A stretch of 64,000 nt of DNA from JBPOFM01 sp041391925 (GCA_041391925.1 JAWKNA010000005.1:310001-374000); one strand, 5' to 3'. Shown: positions 53,933-63,985, counted from the first letter of the stretch. The notes: generated by a model from the sequence alone, not told the origin. Numbers and translations are program-made.

Positions 53933-54774
53933 TGTTCTCTTATAATAAACATATAATAATTTTGGGTTCTGCAAGAAGTGGAACCAGTTGGTTTTCTGAA
54001 ATCATTGCGCTTCAACATAGATATCGACTGCTATTTGAACCAGAACATGAAACAAATACCCCAAAGGGCAAGTTGATTTGTGATCGATATATAACTGATT
54101 GTAAAAGTAGTAATGCTATAAATAACTATTTGAAACAAGTGTTTTCAAACAGGGTGAATAGCGATTGGATAGCACAGTTAAGCAATCGTAAATGGAAACG
54201 CCATCTCTGGCCTGTAATACCAAAGAAATTCATCATTAAATTTGTGCGATGCAATCTTGCAGCATCTTATTTTTCTGAATTTTTTGATATTCCTGTGATC
54301 TTCATCATTAGAAACCCCTATGATGTCATTGCTTCCCAACGACGTGTTCAGTTTCCTTGGTTGTACGATCTTCATTGGTTTAAACACCAAAATGAATTAT
54401 GCGATGTCATACATGAAAACTATAATTTCGATTTGAGATTTGAAAAAGAAAAATCTGATTTTGAAATATTGTGTCTTCGATGGTGTATAGAAAATTCGGT
54501 TCCATTATTAGGGGAAAATAAGAAATTTGAGATTTTTAAATATGAAGAGATTAAAGATGATATAAACGTATTTTTAAAAATATGCGAAACCTATAATCTT
54601 AAGCCATTGGCAAATATTAACTCCGTTTTTAAAAAACCTTCAAGCAAGACCCATAAATTTAGTGAAATAAATACTGGGATTGCATCCAAAAGAGGATTCT
54701 CTTCGGAGGAATACAAAATTCTAAACCATTATTTAGATATTTTTAAAATTCATATTTATGAACGAGAATTTTAA
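53932..54774 (+). CDS. sulfotransferase-like protein 3
   Basis: 280 residues. The N-terminal loop IIILGSARSGTSWFSEIIA is the 5'-phosphosulfate-binding site and VIFIIRNPYDVIASQRR is the 3'-phosphate site of PAPS-dependent sulfotransferases. Both motifs are good. It overlaps the preceding glycosyltransferase by one base and is followed three bases later by another, so it is embedded in the assembly operon and probably acts on the same glycan. Confidence 0.8.
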   Translation: MFSYNKHIIILGSARSGTSWFSEIIALQHRYRLLFEPEHETNTPKGKLICDRYITDCKSSNAINNYLKQVFSNRVNSDWIAQLSNRKWKRHLWPVIPKKFIIKFVRCNLAASYFSEFFDIPVIFIIRNPYDVIASQRRVQFPWLYDLHWFKHQNELCDVIHENYNFDLRFEKEKSDFEILCLRWCIENSVPLLGENKKFEIFKYEEIKDDINVFLKICETYNLKPLANINSVFKKPSSKTHKFSEINTGIASKRGFSSEEYKILNHYLDIFKIHIYEREF

Positions 54775-54777
54775 GTT

Positions 54778-55950
54778 ATGAAAATCGCTATTGTGCTAGC
54801 TGCTCCTCCGGGCTATTCCGAAACGTTCTTTAATTCGCAAATTAGAGGATTGATAGAAGAGGGGCATGATGTGACACTCTTTACAGGAAATACTTCTCAT
54901 GCCTACAAACTTTGTAGGCACATAATGCACCCAAAAGTTAATAGATTTTATATTGTACAAATTTGCCTCATGGTAATCAAAGGGCTATCTCTTTTGCCAA
55001 CTTTTAAAGCAGTGAGAACCTATTTCCAATTAGAAACCGAAGAAGGAACGCCTATTAAACGTATAGTTGAAAAAATATATATAAATGCATCTTTATTGAA
55101 ATATAAAGGTGATTGGATTCATTACGGATTTGCCACTATGGCAGTAGATCGCGAATTGGTTCCACAAGCGGTTGGAGCTAAAATGGCTGTTAGTTTTAGA
55201 GGATATGACATTAATGTATATCCGCTTAAGCATCTAAATTGTTATGGACTCTTATGGCGGAAGGTAGATAAGATCCATTCCATTTCGAAATATCTATTAC
55301 ATATTGCCTATGATTTGGGATTAGAACAAAATACTCCATTTCAAATAATTAATCCAGCAATGGATTTAAAAAGTTTGCCATCGTATGTTAAAAATAATTC
55401 TAAAAATAAATTTAAAATTGCAACCATAGCAAGATTCAATTGGATTAAAGGATTAGAAATTCTAACTGAGGTTGCTTTAAAATTAAAGAATGCTGGAATT
55501 GAATTTGAATGGACGCTAATAGGCACAGGAGATATATCAGAAAAAGAAAGATATTTATACGATATCAATGATAAGCACTTACTTTCACAAATAAAAAACA
55601 TAGGTAAGATATCCCATGAAGAGACATTAAAAATTTTGCAAGAAAGCGATATGTATGTTCAGACAAGTTTGAATGAAGGATTTTGTAATGCACTATTGGA
55701 AGCTCAAGCAGTAGGATTGCCATGTGTAGCCTTTGATGTTGGTGGAATATCAGAAAATATCATAGATGGAGAAACAGGTTTTTTAATAGAAGCATTTAAC
55801 TTAGATAAAATGGTTCAAAAAATTAAAGAAATCTTATATTTGAGCCTAGAAGAAAAAAGCAAAATATCCTTAAAAGGTATTGAGAGAGTAAGAAAGAATT
55901 TTAACATAGATAAACAAAAAAAGGAGTTTAACGAATTTTACAGGTTTTGA
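54778..55950 (+). CDS. glycosyltransferase family 4 (2), WcaL-like
   Basis: 390 residues. The N-terminus AIVLAAPPGYSETFFNSQI and HYGFATMAVDRELVP resemble the WcaL/AmsK group, which adds a pyruvylated or terminal sugar branch in colanic acid-type polymers. The donor domain has ATIARFNWIKGLEILTEVAL and EGFCNALLEAQAVGLP. The stop overlaps the TTG start of the next gene by four bases. Confidence 0.9.
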   Translation: MKIAIVLAAPPGYSETFFNSQIRGLIEEGHDVTLFTGNTSHAYKLCRHIMHPKVNRFYIVQICLMVIKGLSLLPTFKAVRTYFQLETEEGTPIKRIVEKIYINASLLKYKGDWIHYGFATMAVDRELVPQAVGAKMAVSFRGYDINVYPLKHLNCYGLLWRKVDKIHSISKYLLHIAYDLGLEQNTPFQIINPAMDLKSLPSYVKNNSKNKFKIATIARFNWIKGLEILTEVALKLKNAGIEFEWTLIGTGDISEKERYLYDINDKHLLSQIKNIGKISHEETLKILQESDMYVQTSLNEGFCNALLEAQAVGLPCVAFDVGGISENIIDGETGFLIEAFNLDKMVQKIKEILYLSLEEKSKISLKGIERVRKNFNIDKQKKEFNEFYRF

Positions 55951-56972
55951 TTAAAATTTACTGTGAGCAAAATTATTACGATAATTCTTTTCGAAGGCAT
56001 ATTTTTCCTCTGGTAAAGTTTATTCAAAATCATCCTGAAAGCAAATTTGAATTTCAAATATCAGAAAGTCAGGAAGAATCAGATATCATAATTCTTCCAA
56101 TGTCCTGGAATTACTATTACAAAACCAAAAAAGTCAAAGCAGCAACTGATTTTGTGGTTGAAGTTCAAAAATCACGCAAACCCCTCTATTCAATTGTTGT
56201 TGGTGATTTTAACAGTAGGGTCCCCAAGAATTATAATGGATATATTTTAAGAGCGAGTGGCGACAAATCCAAACTATCAAAAAAAAATTTAGCTTATCCT
56301 ATATTTGTTGATGATCCTTTAAAGAAGTATTTTAACTCAAAAAAAACTTTTTATAGAAAGTATATTAAAAAGCCTGTTATTGGCTTTTGTGGACAAGCTA
56401 ACCCACTTCGATTTCAGACGTTTGTTGATGTTTTACGGGTTTCAACCAAGAATGTTATGTGTTATTTAGGTTTGAAAAATTTTGAGCCTCAAAAAGTAAT
56501 GTCCACCACGTATTTCCGATATAAAATTTTGAATCATTTGCAAAATTCTAAAACGGTCACCACTAATTTTATCTTAAGACAGGAACATCGAGCAGGTGTA
56601 ATAAAGGATAAAGATACTCATATAACTACACAACAGTTTTATGAAAATATTAGAGATTCTGATTACACAGTATGCATGCGAGGTGCAGGAAATTTTTCAG
56701 TACGTTTTTACGAAACATTGGCGATGGGTCGCATTCCTGTTTTTGTTAATACAGATTGTATACTTCCGTTGGAGAATAAAATCAATTGGAAAGAACATGT
56801 GGTTTGGGTCGAATATAATGAAAGGCATCAGATTACAGAAAAAATATTGGAATTTCACGCTCAATTGGATCAATACAAGCTGAATGAGCTTTTCGAAAAA
56901 AATCGGGAATTATGGGAAAATCGTTTAACTCTCATACCTTATTTCAAAACATTGTTCAATGAAAACATCTAA
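55947..56972 (+). CDS. exostosin family (GT47-like) glycosyltransferase
   Basis: 341 residues from a TTG start that overlaps the previous stop (TTGA). The C-terminal half has the exostosin pattern: CMRGAGNFSVRFYETLAMG, then RIPVFVNTDCILPLENKINW. GT47 enzymes are best known from animal heparan sulfate and plant cell-wall synthesis, and occur in some bacterial surface-glycan loci. The N-terminal half (EQNYYDNSFRRHIFPLVKFI) is less conserved. It is probably an inverting transferase of this glycan. Confidence 0.82.
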   Translation: MIKIYCEQNYYDNSFRRHIFPLVKFIQNHPESKFEFQISESQEESDIIILPMSWNYYYKTKKVKAATDFVVEVQKSRKPLYSIVVGDFNSRVPKNYNGYILRASGDKSKLSKKNLAYPIFVDDPLKKYFNSKKTFYRKYIKKPVIGFCGQANPLRFQTFVDVLRVSTKNVMCYLGLKNFEPQKVMSTTYFRYKILNHLQNSKTVTTNFILRQEHRAGVIKDKDTHITTQQFYENIRDSDYTVCMRGAGNFSVRFYETLAMGRIPVFVNTDCILPLENKINWKEHVVWVEYNERHQITEKILEFHAQLDQYKLNELFEKNRELWENRLTLIPYFKTLFNENI

Positions 56973-57801
56973 AATACTTTCCGCAATCAAATATCGATTC
57001 ACACATCGTGAAATTAAGATGGAAATTTCTAAACTTTGCGGCGTTATTTTAAAAACCGTTCCGGGAACGATAAGAAATAAAACTGATCAAGACGACGCTT
57101 GGTTTTATTGTTTAGCACAACAAAATAATGTTATTTTCGATATCGGTTGTAATGTGGGTTATACTGCATTGCTAGCTTTAATTCAAAACCCAGATAGACC
57201 ATATCTTTTAGTTGATCCAAATCCTATTGCTTTAAATCAAGCCCAATTGAATTTGATTAGCAACAATCTAGGTTTTAAAGCACAGTATTTTTCAGGTTTT
57301 GTAAGTGATAAACAAAATGATTCGGTCAAATTTTACACCATTGGTGCAGGCGCGGCAGGAAGTATGCATCCATCTCATGCAGAATCTGCTGCCTTGGTCA
57401 ATTCTTTTACCCAAGTAAAAACTGTCACACTGGATTTTTTATATAAATATTATGGAATAAAGCCGAATTTAGTAAAGATTGATGTAGAAGGAGCGGAAAT
57501 TTTGGTAATGAATGGAGCCAATATTTTAGCTAAAGAAACTCAATGCGCATTTTTTGTAGAAATGCATAATGTTGAAAATATGGGGATGAAGAAGGCAGGT
57601 CAATTGATGATAGATTGGTGTCAAGCAAATCAATACAAGGCCTGGTACTTAAAAGATGCAGTTGAATTTAAAAATTCTGAATTAATCAAGGAAAGAGGGA
57701 AATGTCACCTGTTGCTGTTGCCAGAGCAACAAGTATATCCAGATTATCTAAAAAATATTCCACAAGGATCTCCTTTACCCACCAACCAGATGAGTCTTTG
57801 A
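56959..57801 (+). CDS. FkbM family methyltransferase 3
   Basis: 280 residues. The SAM site VIFDIGCNVGYTALLAL (near residue 50-66), YLLVDPNPIALNQAQLNLI, and the FkbM motif KIDVEGAEILVMNGA are clear. It starts 14 bases inside the end of the exostosin gene, so the two are translated together. It is the third FkbM protein of the locus and O-methylation of a sugar is the likely reaction. Confidence 0.88.
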   Translation: MKTSKILSAIKYRFTHREIKMEISKLCGVILKTVPGTIRNKTDQDDAWFYCLAQQNNVIFDIGCNVGYTALLALIQNPDRPYLLVDPNPIALNQAQLNLISNNLGFKAQYFSGFVSDKQNDSVKFYTIGAGAAGSMHPSHAESAALVNSFTQVKTVTLDFLYKYYGIKPNLVKIDVEGAEILVMNGANILAKETQCAFFVEMHNVENMGMKKAGQLMIDWCQANQYKAWYLKDAVEFKNSELIKERGKCHLLLLPEQQVYPDYLKNIPQGSPLPTNQMSL

Positions 57802-57900
57802 GAATAAAAGAGTGTTACAGATTTAATAAACCTTCATAAATATTTGGTGAGCTAAACCATAATAAATAAAATATACCAATGACTAACACCTTTTTTTAAA

Positions 57901-58968
57901 GTGACTATTTTAATATTGTACACCCACAACCAAAGTTATCTTTCCGAATTTTACTTTGATCTATCCAAAGAATTAGTAACAAAAGGACATGATGTGACAA
58001 ATTTTTCATTAAAAAATGTGAATGAAAAATTTGTAAAGGAGAGTGTAGGAATGGTTTATGCAAAAAGGGGAGGATATCTGAAAAATTATTGGGAAATTTT
58101 TAAAATAATTAAAAAATTAAGACCCAATATTGTCATATCAAATTTTAGCTATGACAATCCATGTTTGTTATTCAGCACATTATTAAGAATCGATACAAAA
58201 GCAGTATGGATTCATTCTTTAAGCATACAATCAGAAGCCACTTTCTTGAAAATACTTGTAAAAAAATGGTTTTTGAAATTGGCCGATGTTGTAATCGCAA
58301 ATTCATATATAACTAAATCGGAATTACATGAATTGTACAAAGTTCCAGAGTCTAAATTAAAATGTGTTCCATTTTGGACAGGAATAAAGGAAGCGAGCGA
58401 CGCAAAAATTTATAAAAAGAAAGAATCCAATATATTGAATATTGGATGTCCTGGACTTTTGGGAAAACAAAAAAACCAACAGATTATTTTCGAGGCATTG
58501 GGAATTTTAAAGAAAGAGAAAAAATTTAAATTCGAAATTTCAATTGCTGGAAAAGGAAAAGAAGAGAGTAAATTAAAATTATTGGCAGAAAAATTGGATT
58601 TGTTAAATGAGGTTCACTTTTTAGGCCATTTATCTGCTCAAGAAATGATTTCTTTCTATAAAAATATGGATGTGGTCGTATTGCCAAGCCTAAACGAAGC
58701 CTTCGGTTTAGTGTTTATTGAAGCTATTTCTTTGGGTACTCCTGTATTGGTGTCGTCAAAATTTGGTTCACTAACTTTTATCGATGAGGATTACCCAGGA
58801 CTTTCAGAACTTATCTTTAATCCGAGAAGTGTTAACGATTTAAAGAAGAAATTAGAGCCTTATTTCAATAATTTCGCTCCAAATCGAGAATATTTCGAAA
58901 AATTATATCGAGACAATTTTAAAAAGGATAGGATATTAGAAAATGTCTATACCATTATTAATAAATGA
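57901..58968 (+). CDS. glycosyltransferase family 4 (3)
   Basis: 355 residues from a GTG start. ILYTHNQSYLSEFYFDLSKE opens the acceptor domain, with LNIGCPGLLGKQKNQQIIFE in the donor domain and the retaining motif EAFGLVFIEAISLGTPVL. It adds one sugar to the lipid-linked unit. A 99-base gap before it has no clear promoter. Confidence 0.9.
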   Translation: MTILILYTHNQSYLSEFYFDLSKELVTKGHDVTNFSLKNVNEKFVKESVGMVYAKRGGYLKNYWEIFKIIKKLRPNIVISNFSYDNPCLLFSTLLRIDTKAVWIHSLSIQSEATFLKILVKKWFLKLADVVIANSYITKSELHELYKVPESKLKCVPFWTGIKEASDAKIYKKKESNILNIGCPGLLGKQKNQQIIFEALGILKKEKKFKFEISIAGKGKEESKLKLLAEKLDLLNEVHFLGHLSAQEMISFYKNMDVVVLPSLNEAFGLVFIEAISLGTPVLVSSKFGSLTFIDEDYPGLSELIFNPRSVNDLKKKLEPYFNNFAPNREYFEKLYRDNFKKDRILENVYTIINK

Positions 58969-59047
58969 ACTCAAATCAAGACTATGCGTAAGTATGAATA
59001 AATAAATTACAAAGTGTAACTTTACCAGAAACTTTAAGTTCAAGTTA

Positions 59048-60376
59048 ATGCTCTTCAAATTTTTAACATATTTGCAGCCAACCCATTATTTTCAGTTATA
59101 TAAAAACAATGGGCAATCAGTATTTCCTGTCATATCAGATTTACCTGATGCTATTGTCAAAAAATGCGGTTTGGATAAAAGTTATTCCAGTACCATTGCG
59201 CAACATTACGATGCATCTTGGAGATTGATCCAATCTGGATATATGGGCAATCATAATACCTATAAAACCTTTGAAACTTTAGCAGTCGTTGATGAGTATC
59301 GATTTGCACGTAAATATTTCAGTAATTTTTGGGTGTTTTATGTGTTACTTATACGCGTCTTTAGTTTTAAAAACCCAGTTACAGAGTTTAAAGGTTGGTA
59401 TGACACAAGGTTCACGCGACGAAATCAATTACAAGATGCTCATCTGAATTACGAAGAATGGGAAAATTTTTCATCCAATTTAATAAAAAGTTCGCCCAAA
59501 GTGAGTGTGGTCATCCCAACATTGAATCGATATAGTTATCTTCAGGATGTTCTAAATGATCTTGAAAAACAAACATATTCAAATTTTGAAGTGATAATCG
59601 TTGACCAATCCCAACCATATAAACCGGATTTTTATAAAAACTTCAATCTTGAAATTCACTTGATTCGCCAAGAAGAAAAAGCTCTATGGTTGGCACGAAA
59701 CACGGCTATTAAAGCTGCGAAAGGCACATTAATTGCGCTTTCTGAGGATGATGTTCGTGTAGAAGCAGATTGGATTATAAGTCATTTAAAATGTCTAGAT
59801 TTTTTTGATGCTAAAATTTCAGCAGGTGTGTTTTATCCACTAAATCAGTCCATTCCCCAATCGCGCTCCTATTTCTCCCTTGCATCACAATTTGCAACTG
59901 GGAATGCATTGTTATATAAATCTATTTTTCATGATGTAGGCCTCTTTGATCGACAATTTGAAGGTCAGCGAATGGGTGATGGCGAATTTGGATTAAGAGT
60001 CTATCAACAAAACTATAAGAGTGTTTCAAACCCTAAAGCCGCTTGTGTAGATGTAAAGGCAGAATCTGGAGGTTTACGTTTTATGGGAAGTTGGGATGCA
60101 TTTCGACCTACAAATCTTTTGGCACCACGACCCATTCCTAGTGTCTTGTATTTTTATAGAACTTATTTTGGGGTTTACAGGACAAAACTTGCTCTTTTAA
60201 AAATAGTACCATTGTCCATCATGCCTTATAGTTTTAAAAACAATCAAATAATGACACTGTTGGGAATATTGATTTCTATATTAATACTGCCATTTGTATT
60301 GTACCAAGTTTATAGGTCTTGGCGACTCTCCACTGTAAAGTTGGAGCAAGGACAGAAAATTCCATTGTTGGTTTGA
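59048..60376 (+). CDS. glycosyltransferase family 2 (4) with N-terminal extension and membrane segment
   Basis: 442 residues. The catalytic domain begins late, at about residue 154 (VSVVIPTLNRYSYLQDVL), after an N-terminal extension of unknown role. Further marks are VIIVDQSQPYKPDFY and the metal site ALSEDDVRVEADW. A C-terminal hydrophobic stretch (LLGILISILILPFVLYQVY) is probably a membrane anchor. The stop overlaps the TTG start of the next gene. Confidence 0.87.
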   Translation: MLFKFLTYLQPTHYFQLYKNNGQSVFPVISDLPDAIVKKCGLDKSYSSTIAQHYDASWRLIQSGYMGNHNTYKTFETLAVVDEYRFARKYFSNFWVFYVLLIRVFSFKNPVTEFKGWYDTRFTRRNQLQDAHLNYEEWENFSSNLIKSSPKVSVVIPTLNRYSYLQDVLNDLEKQTYSNFEVIIVDQSQPYKPDFYKNFNLEIHLIRQEEKALWLARNTAIKAAKGTLIALSEDDVRVEADWIISHLKCLDFFDAKISAGVFYPLNQSIPQSRSYFSLASQFATGNALLYKSIFHDVGLFDRQFEGQRMGDGEFGLRVYQQNYKSVSNPKAACVDVKAESGGLRFMGSWDAFRPTNLLAPRPIPSVLYFYRTYFGVYRTKLALLKIVPLSIMPYSFKNNQIMTLLGILISILILPFVLYQVYRSWRLSTVKLEQGQKIPLLV

Positions 60377-61482
60377 ACACACCGAGAAAACATATAATAA
60401 TTGTTACTTCAGAATTTCCACCACAACCAGGTGGTATTGGCAACCATGCCTATAATCTGGCAAATCAGCTCGCTCAGAATAACTTTAAGGTGTCTGTTAT
60501 TGCAGATCAACGTTCTTTTCTCGGGGTAGAAGAAAAAAAATTTGATACTGATTTGGATTTTGAGGTGCATAGAATAAGGAAGAAACAAATACGTGGCGTT
60601 ATGTATCTAGAGCGATTGATGAAATTAATAGATCTAGTGGATACAGCAGATATAGTTATCGCATCTGGGAAATTTTCGTTATGGAATGTGGCTTTTTGCA
60701 GCTTGTTCAAAAAGAAAATATATATCGCAGTCGTTCATGGTACTGAAGTGAATTTTAAAAACTTTTTTGTAAATAGGAGTATTGAATTATCATTAAAACG
60801 ATTTAAAGTTATCATTGCAGTTTCAAATTATACCAAATCTTTGATACAGCATTTGAATTTACCCATTAAAGTTATTCCCAATGGTTATGATTCAAACAAA
60901 TGGTCTAAACATGTTGCTCCTTTCCAAAATCTTAAAGGGAGTCCAAAATTAATTACGATAGGTAATGTTACCTTGAGAAAAGGACAGTTGAATGTAATAT
61001 CACATCTACCATTATTACGTTTAAAATATCCAAATATTCATTATCATTGTATTGGACTTCCCACAGAAGCAGAAGATTTTTTGAAAAAAGCGAAAGAACT
61101 CAGTGTGGAAAATCATATCACCTTTCATGGACGTTTGGACGATATTGAAATGCAACGTATGCTTTTGGCTTCTGATATTTTTGCGATGTTGAGTGAAGAA
61201 ACAGCGACAGGCGATGTCGAAGGTTTTGGTATCGCCGTGATAGAAGCGAATGCTCTGGGGGTTCCCGGAATTGGTTCTTACGGAAGTGGACTTGAAGATG
61301 CCATAAATGATAAAAAAACGGGTTTTTTAGTTCCTTCAAATAATTCAGAAGCATTTCTTAAAAGTATTGATGAAATACTTAAAGATAGGGAGGCTTTTAG
61401 TCGAGCTTGCATTGGTTGGGCAAGTAGGCATGAATGGAAATCAATAATTAAATCATATATAGCTGTTATACTTAATAGGTGA
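60373..61482 (+). CDS. glycosyltransferase family 4 (4)
   Basis: About 369 residues from the TTG at 60373, which overlaps the previous stop (TTGA). The frame is open 54 bases further up, but the added residues lie inside the previous gene and are not conserved-looking. HIIIVTSEFPPQPGGIGNHA is the typical GT4 opening; IGNVTLRKGQLNVISHLPLL and EGFGIAVIEANALGVP lie in the donor domain. Its stop overlaps the GTG start of the next gene. Confidence 0.9.
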   Translation: MNTPRKHIIIVTSEFPPQPGGIGNHAYNLANQLAQNNFKVSVIADQRSFLGVEEKKFDTDLDFEVHRIRKKQIRGVMYLERLMKLIDLVDTADIVIASGKFSLWNVAFCSLFKKKIYIAVVHGTEVNFKNFFVNRSIELSLKRFKVIIAVSNYTKSLIQHLNLPIKVIPNGYDSNKWSKHVAPFQNLKGSPKLITIGNVTLRKGQLNVISHLPLLRLKYPNIHYHCIGLPTEAEDFLKKAKELSVENHITFHGRLDDIEMQRMLLASDIFAMLSEETATGDVEGFGIAVIEANALGVPGIGSYGSGLEDAINDKKTGFLVPSNNSEAFLKSIDEILKDREAFSRACIGWASRHEWKSIIKSYIAVILNR

Positions 61483-62606
61483 AGCTTGCAATAATTTCAC
61501 ATACAGAACATTATAAAGATGCCAATGACAATATTGTTGGCTGGGGACCTACCGTGAATGAAATCAATCATCTTCTCGAAGTTTTTGATACAATTTACCA
61601 TGTCGCTATGTTTTACGAATGTGACCCGCCTTCAAGTTCACTGCCTTATATTTCAGAACGTATAATATTTGTTCCACTACCCGCTCTGGGTGGAAAATCC
61701 ACATTTGATAAGCTCAGAATTATTTTTAGATCTTTAGAGGTCATGAAAACAGTTAATGCAACCTTAAAGAAGGCGGATTATTTTCAATTGCGAACTCCAA
61801 CAGGAATCGGCGTATTTCTAATACCTTTTCTGACGGTTTTTGTAAAGAAAAATGGATGGTACAAATATGCAGGCAACTGGAATCAAAAAAATCCACCGTT
61901 GGGATATTTTGTGCAAAGAACCATGCTTAAATGGCAACAAAGAAAAGTTACAATAAATGGTCAGTGGCCAAATCAACCAACAAATTGTCTTACATTTGAG
62001 AATCCATGCCTTACAATGAGCGATATAGATTTAGGCAACGACATTCGAAGGGAAAAGACAATCGAAGGAAAAATTGAAATATGCTATGTTGGTCGCTTGG
62101 AAAAACAAAAGGGGGTAGCATATTTAATTGAGTCTATTGGTAGACTTTCAAAAAATCAAAAACACCAAATAAGTAAAGTTCATTTAGTTGGAAATGGAGA
62201 AGATTTGCAACTTTTCAAAATAATGGCTGCTAAGACTGATGTGGAGTTTTTGTTTCATGGATTTCTGTCTAGGAATAAGGTGTTCGAAATCTATCAAAAA
62301 TGTCAAATATTTCTTATGCCTACAACAGCTTCTGAAGGTTTTCCTAAAGCTATTGCTGAAGCCATGAATTTTGGGTGCATTCCTGTGGTATCAACAGTAT
62401 CTTCCATTGGGCAGTATATTAAACATTTTGAAACTGGAATTTGCATTGAAAATGTAACTATTGAAAAAGTCATTCAAGCATTAAATTTGGCTTTAAATTT
62501 AAAACACAAAGATTATCAAGAAATATTGACAAGTCAACGACGTATTATTGAACTCTTTAGTTTTCCACATTACAATCATCGCATTAAAACAGAACTGTTG
62601 AATTGA
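61479..62606 (+). CDS. glycosyltransferase family 4 (5)
   Basis: 375 residues from a GTG start overlapping the previous stop (GTGA). The donor domain shows EICYVGRLEKQKGVAYLIES and the motif EGFPKAIAEAMNFGCIPV. The N-terminal half (GWGPTVNEINHLLEVFDTIY) is less typical and may recognise an unusual acceptor. Four-base overlaps on both sides place it inside a tightly coupled run of genes. Confidence 0.88.
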   Translation: MKLAIISHTEHYKDANDNIVGWGPTVNEINHLLEVFDTIYHVAMFYECDPPSSSLPYISERIIFVPLPALGGKSTFDKLRIIFRSLEVMKTVNATLKKADYFQLRTPTGIGVFLIPFLTVFVKKNGWYKYAGNWNQKNPPLGYFVQRTMLKWQQRKVTINGQWPNQPTNCLTFENPCLTMSDIDLGNDIRREKTIEGKIEICYVGRLEKQKGVAYLIESIGRLSKNQKHQISKVHLVGNGEDLQLFKIMAAKTDVEFLFHGFLSRNKVFEIYQKCQIFLMPTTASEGFPKAIAEAMNFGCIPVVSTVSSIGQYIKHFETGICIENVTIEKVIQALNLALNLKHKDYQEILTSQRRIIELFSFPHYNHRIKTELLN

Positions 62607-63985
62607 GAATTAATTTTCAAAAATATAATCAAGAAAACTACCTTGGATTGGTTCTTCTCCATATCCTCATGGGATTTTCTATATATGCTTACAATCCAAT
62701 TGGGAAATTCATATTTTTAGGTCTATTAGTATATTTTGTAGGACGTATAATCATTGCTCAAGAAGCTGATAAAACCCGCGAAGTTCTTTTGGCATGTGCA
62801 TATTTCGTAGGATCCGAAGTGTTGTTTCGAATGACAAAATCCAGTATTTCATATGAGGCGTCAAAATATTTGGTAATATTATTCATGTTAATCGGAATTT
62901 TTTACAAAGGCTTATCCGGTAAAGGTTACGTTTATTTTATATATCTGATTATTTTAGTCCCTGCCGTGATAATGGCGGCAATCACCTTGTCTTTTGATGC
63001 ACATTTTAGGACTAATATTGCGTTTGTCTTAACTGGTCCAGTTTGTCTTGGTATAGCTTCATTATTTTGTTATGATAGGAAAGTTAATAAGAAACTCCTA
63101 TTGGATATCATGCTATATATTTCATTACCGGTTATTTCATTAACCACCTATGTATTTTTTTATGCACCAAGCCTAGAAGACCTTTTGACAAGTACAGCCT
63201 CTAATCAAGCTGCTTCAGGTGGTTTCGGACCGAATCAGGTTGCTACATCTTTAGGCTTGGGTATGGTAGCACTTGTTGTGAGAATATTTCTTTATTCTCC
63301 CAGCCTTGGTCATAAGTTAATAAATCTTTCCCTTTTTGCATTCATGACATATCGAGCTTTTGTCACTTTTAGTAGAGGTGGTGTTGTTGCAGCGGTTATT
63401 GTGACTGCTGCTTTTTTATGGACAATTTTTTGGAAATCTTCGTCTCAGCAAAGAAGTCAAATTTTAGGATCTTTTATACTTTTTGCCACGGGAGTTGCAG
63501 TTGCATGGATGATAAGTTCTAGTCAAACGGGTGGACTTCTGGATTTAAGATATACTAATAAGGATGTCCTGGGCCGAGACCAAGGGGAACTAAGTACTGG
63601 AAGAGCGGAACTTTTCATAGATGAAATGGGAGGTTTTTTAAGTAGCCCATTTTTAGGGGTTGGAGCGAGCAGAACCAAAGACATACGTGTAGAACATGGA
63701 CAAGGGGACTTGCCATCGCATAATGAGATAGGTAGATTGCTGTCTGAACATGGCCTTTTGGGAATTATTGCCTTGACAATTCTTATTGTAACCCCTCTTG
63801 CTTATAGGACACGAAATAAAAGAAACTTTTTATTTTATGTAGGAATCTGTTTTTGGTTTGCAACAATAAATCATTCTGGAATGCGGATAGCAGCGCCTGC
63901 TTATTTATATGCTTTATCCCTTCTAAATGTGGAGAGTAACAATATTAAATCTGCCAATTCAATAAAAAGTAAGGTAATTGTATAA
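62603..63985 (+). CDS. O-antigen ligase/polymerase family membrane protein (WaaL/Wzy-like)
   Basis: 460 residues from a TTG start overlapping the previous stop. About eleven membrane segments and a large loop with SHNEIGRLLSEHGLLGI, the O-antigen ligase/polymerase family (Wzy_C) pattern with its conserved His; the RGG-containing FVTFSRGGVVAAVIV segment is also typical. It either polymerises repeat units or joins the glycan to a lipid. The distinction cannot be made from sequence. Fifteen bases remain to the window edge. Confidence 0.87.
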   Translation: MRINFQKYNQENYLGLVLLHILMGFSIYAYNPIGKFIFLGLLVYFVGRIIIAQEADKTREVLLACAYFVGSEVLFRMTKSSISYEASKYLVILFMLIGIFYKGLSGKGYVYFIYLIILVPAVIMAAITLSFDAHFRTNIAFVLTGPVCLGIASLFCYDRKVNKKLLLDIMLYISLPVISLTTYVFFYAPSLEDLLTSTASNQAASGGFGPNQVATSLGLGMVALVVRIFLYSPSLGHKLINLSLFAFMTYRAFVTFSRGGVVAAVIVTAAFLWTIFWKSSSQQRSQILGSFILFATGVAVAWMISSSQTGGLLDLRYTNKDVLGRDQGELSTGRAELFIDEMGGFLSSPFLGVGASRTKDIRVEHGQGDLPSHNEIGRLLSEHGLLGIIALTILIVTPLAYRTRNKRNFLFYVGICFWFATINHSGMRIAAPAYLYALSLLNVESNNIKSANSIKSKVIV

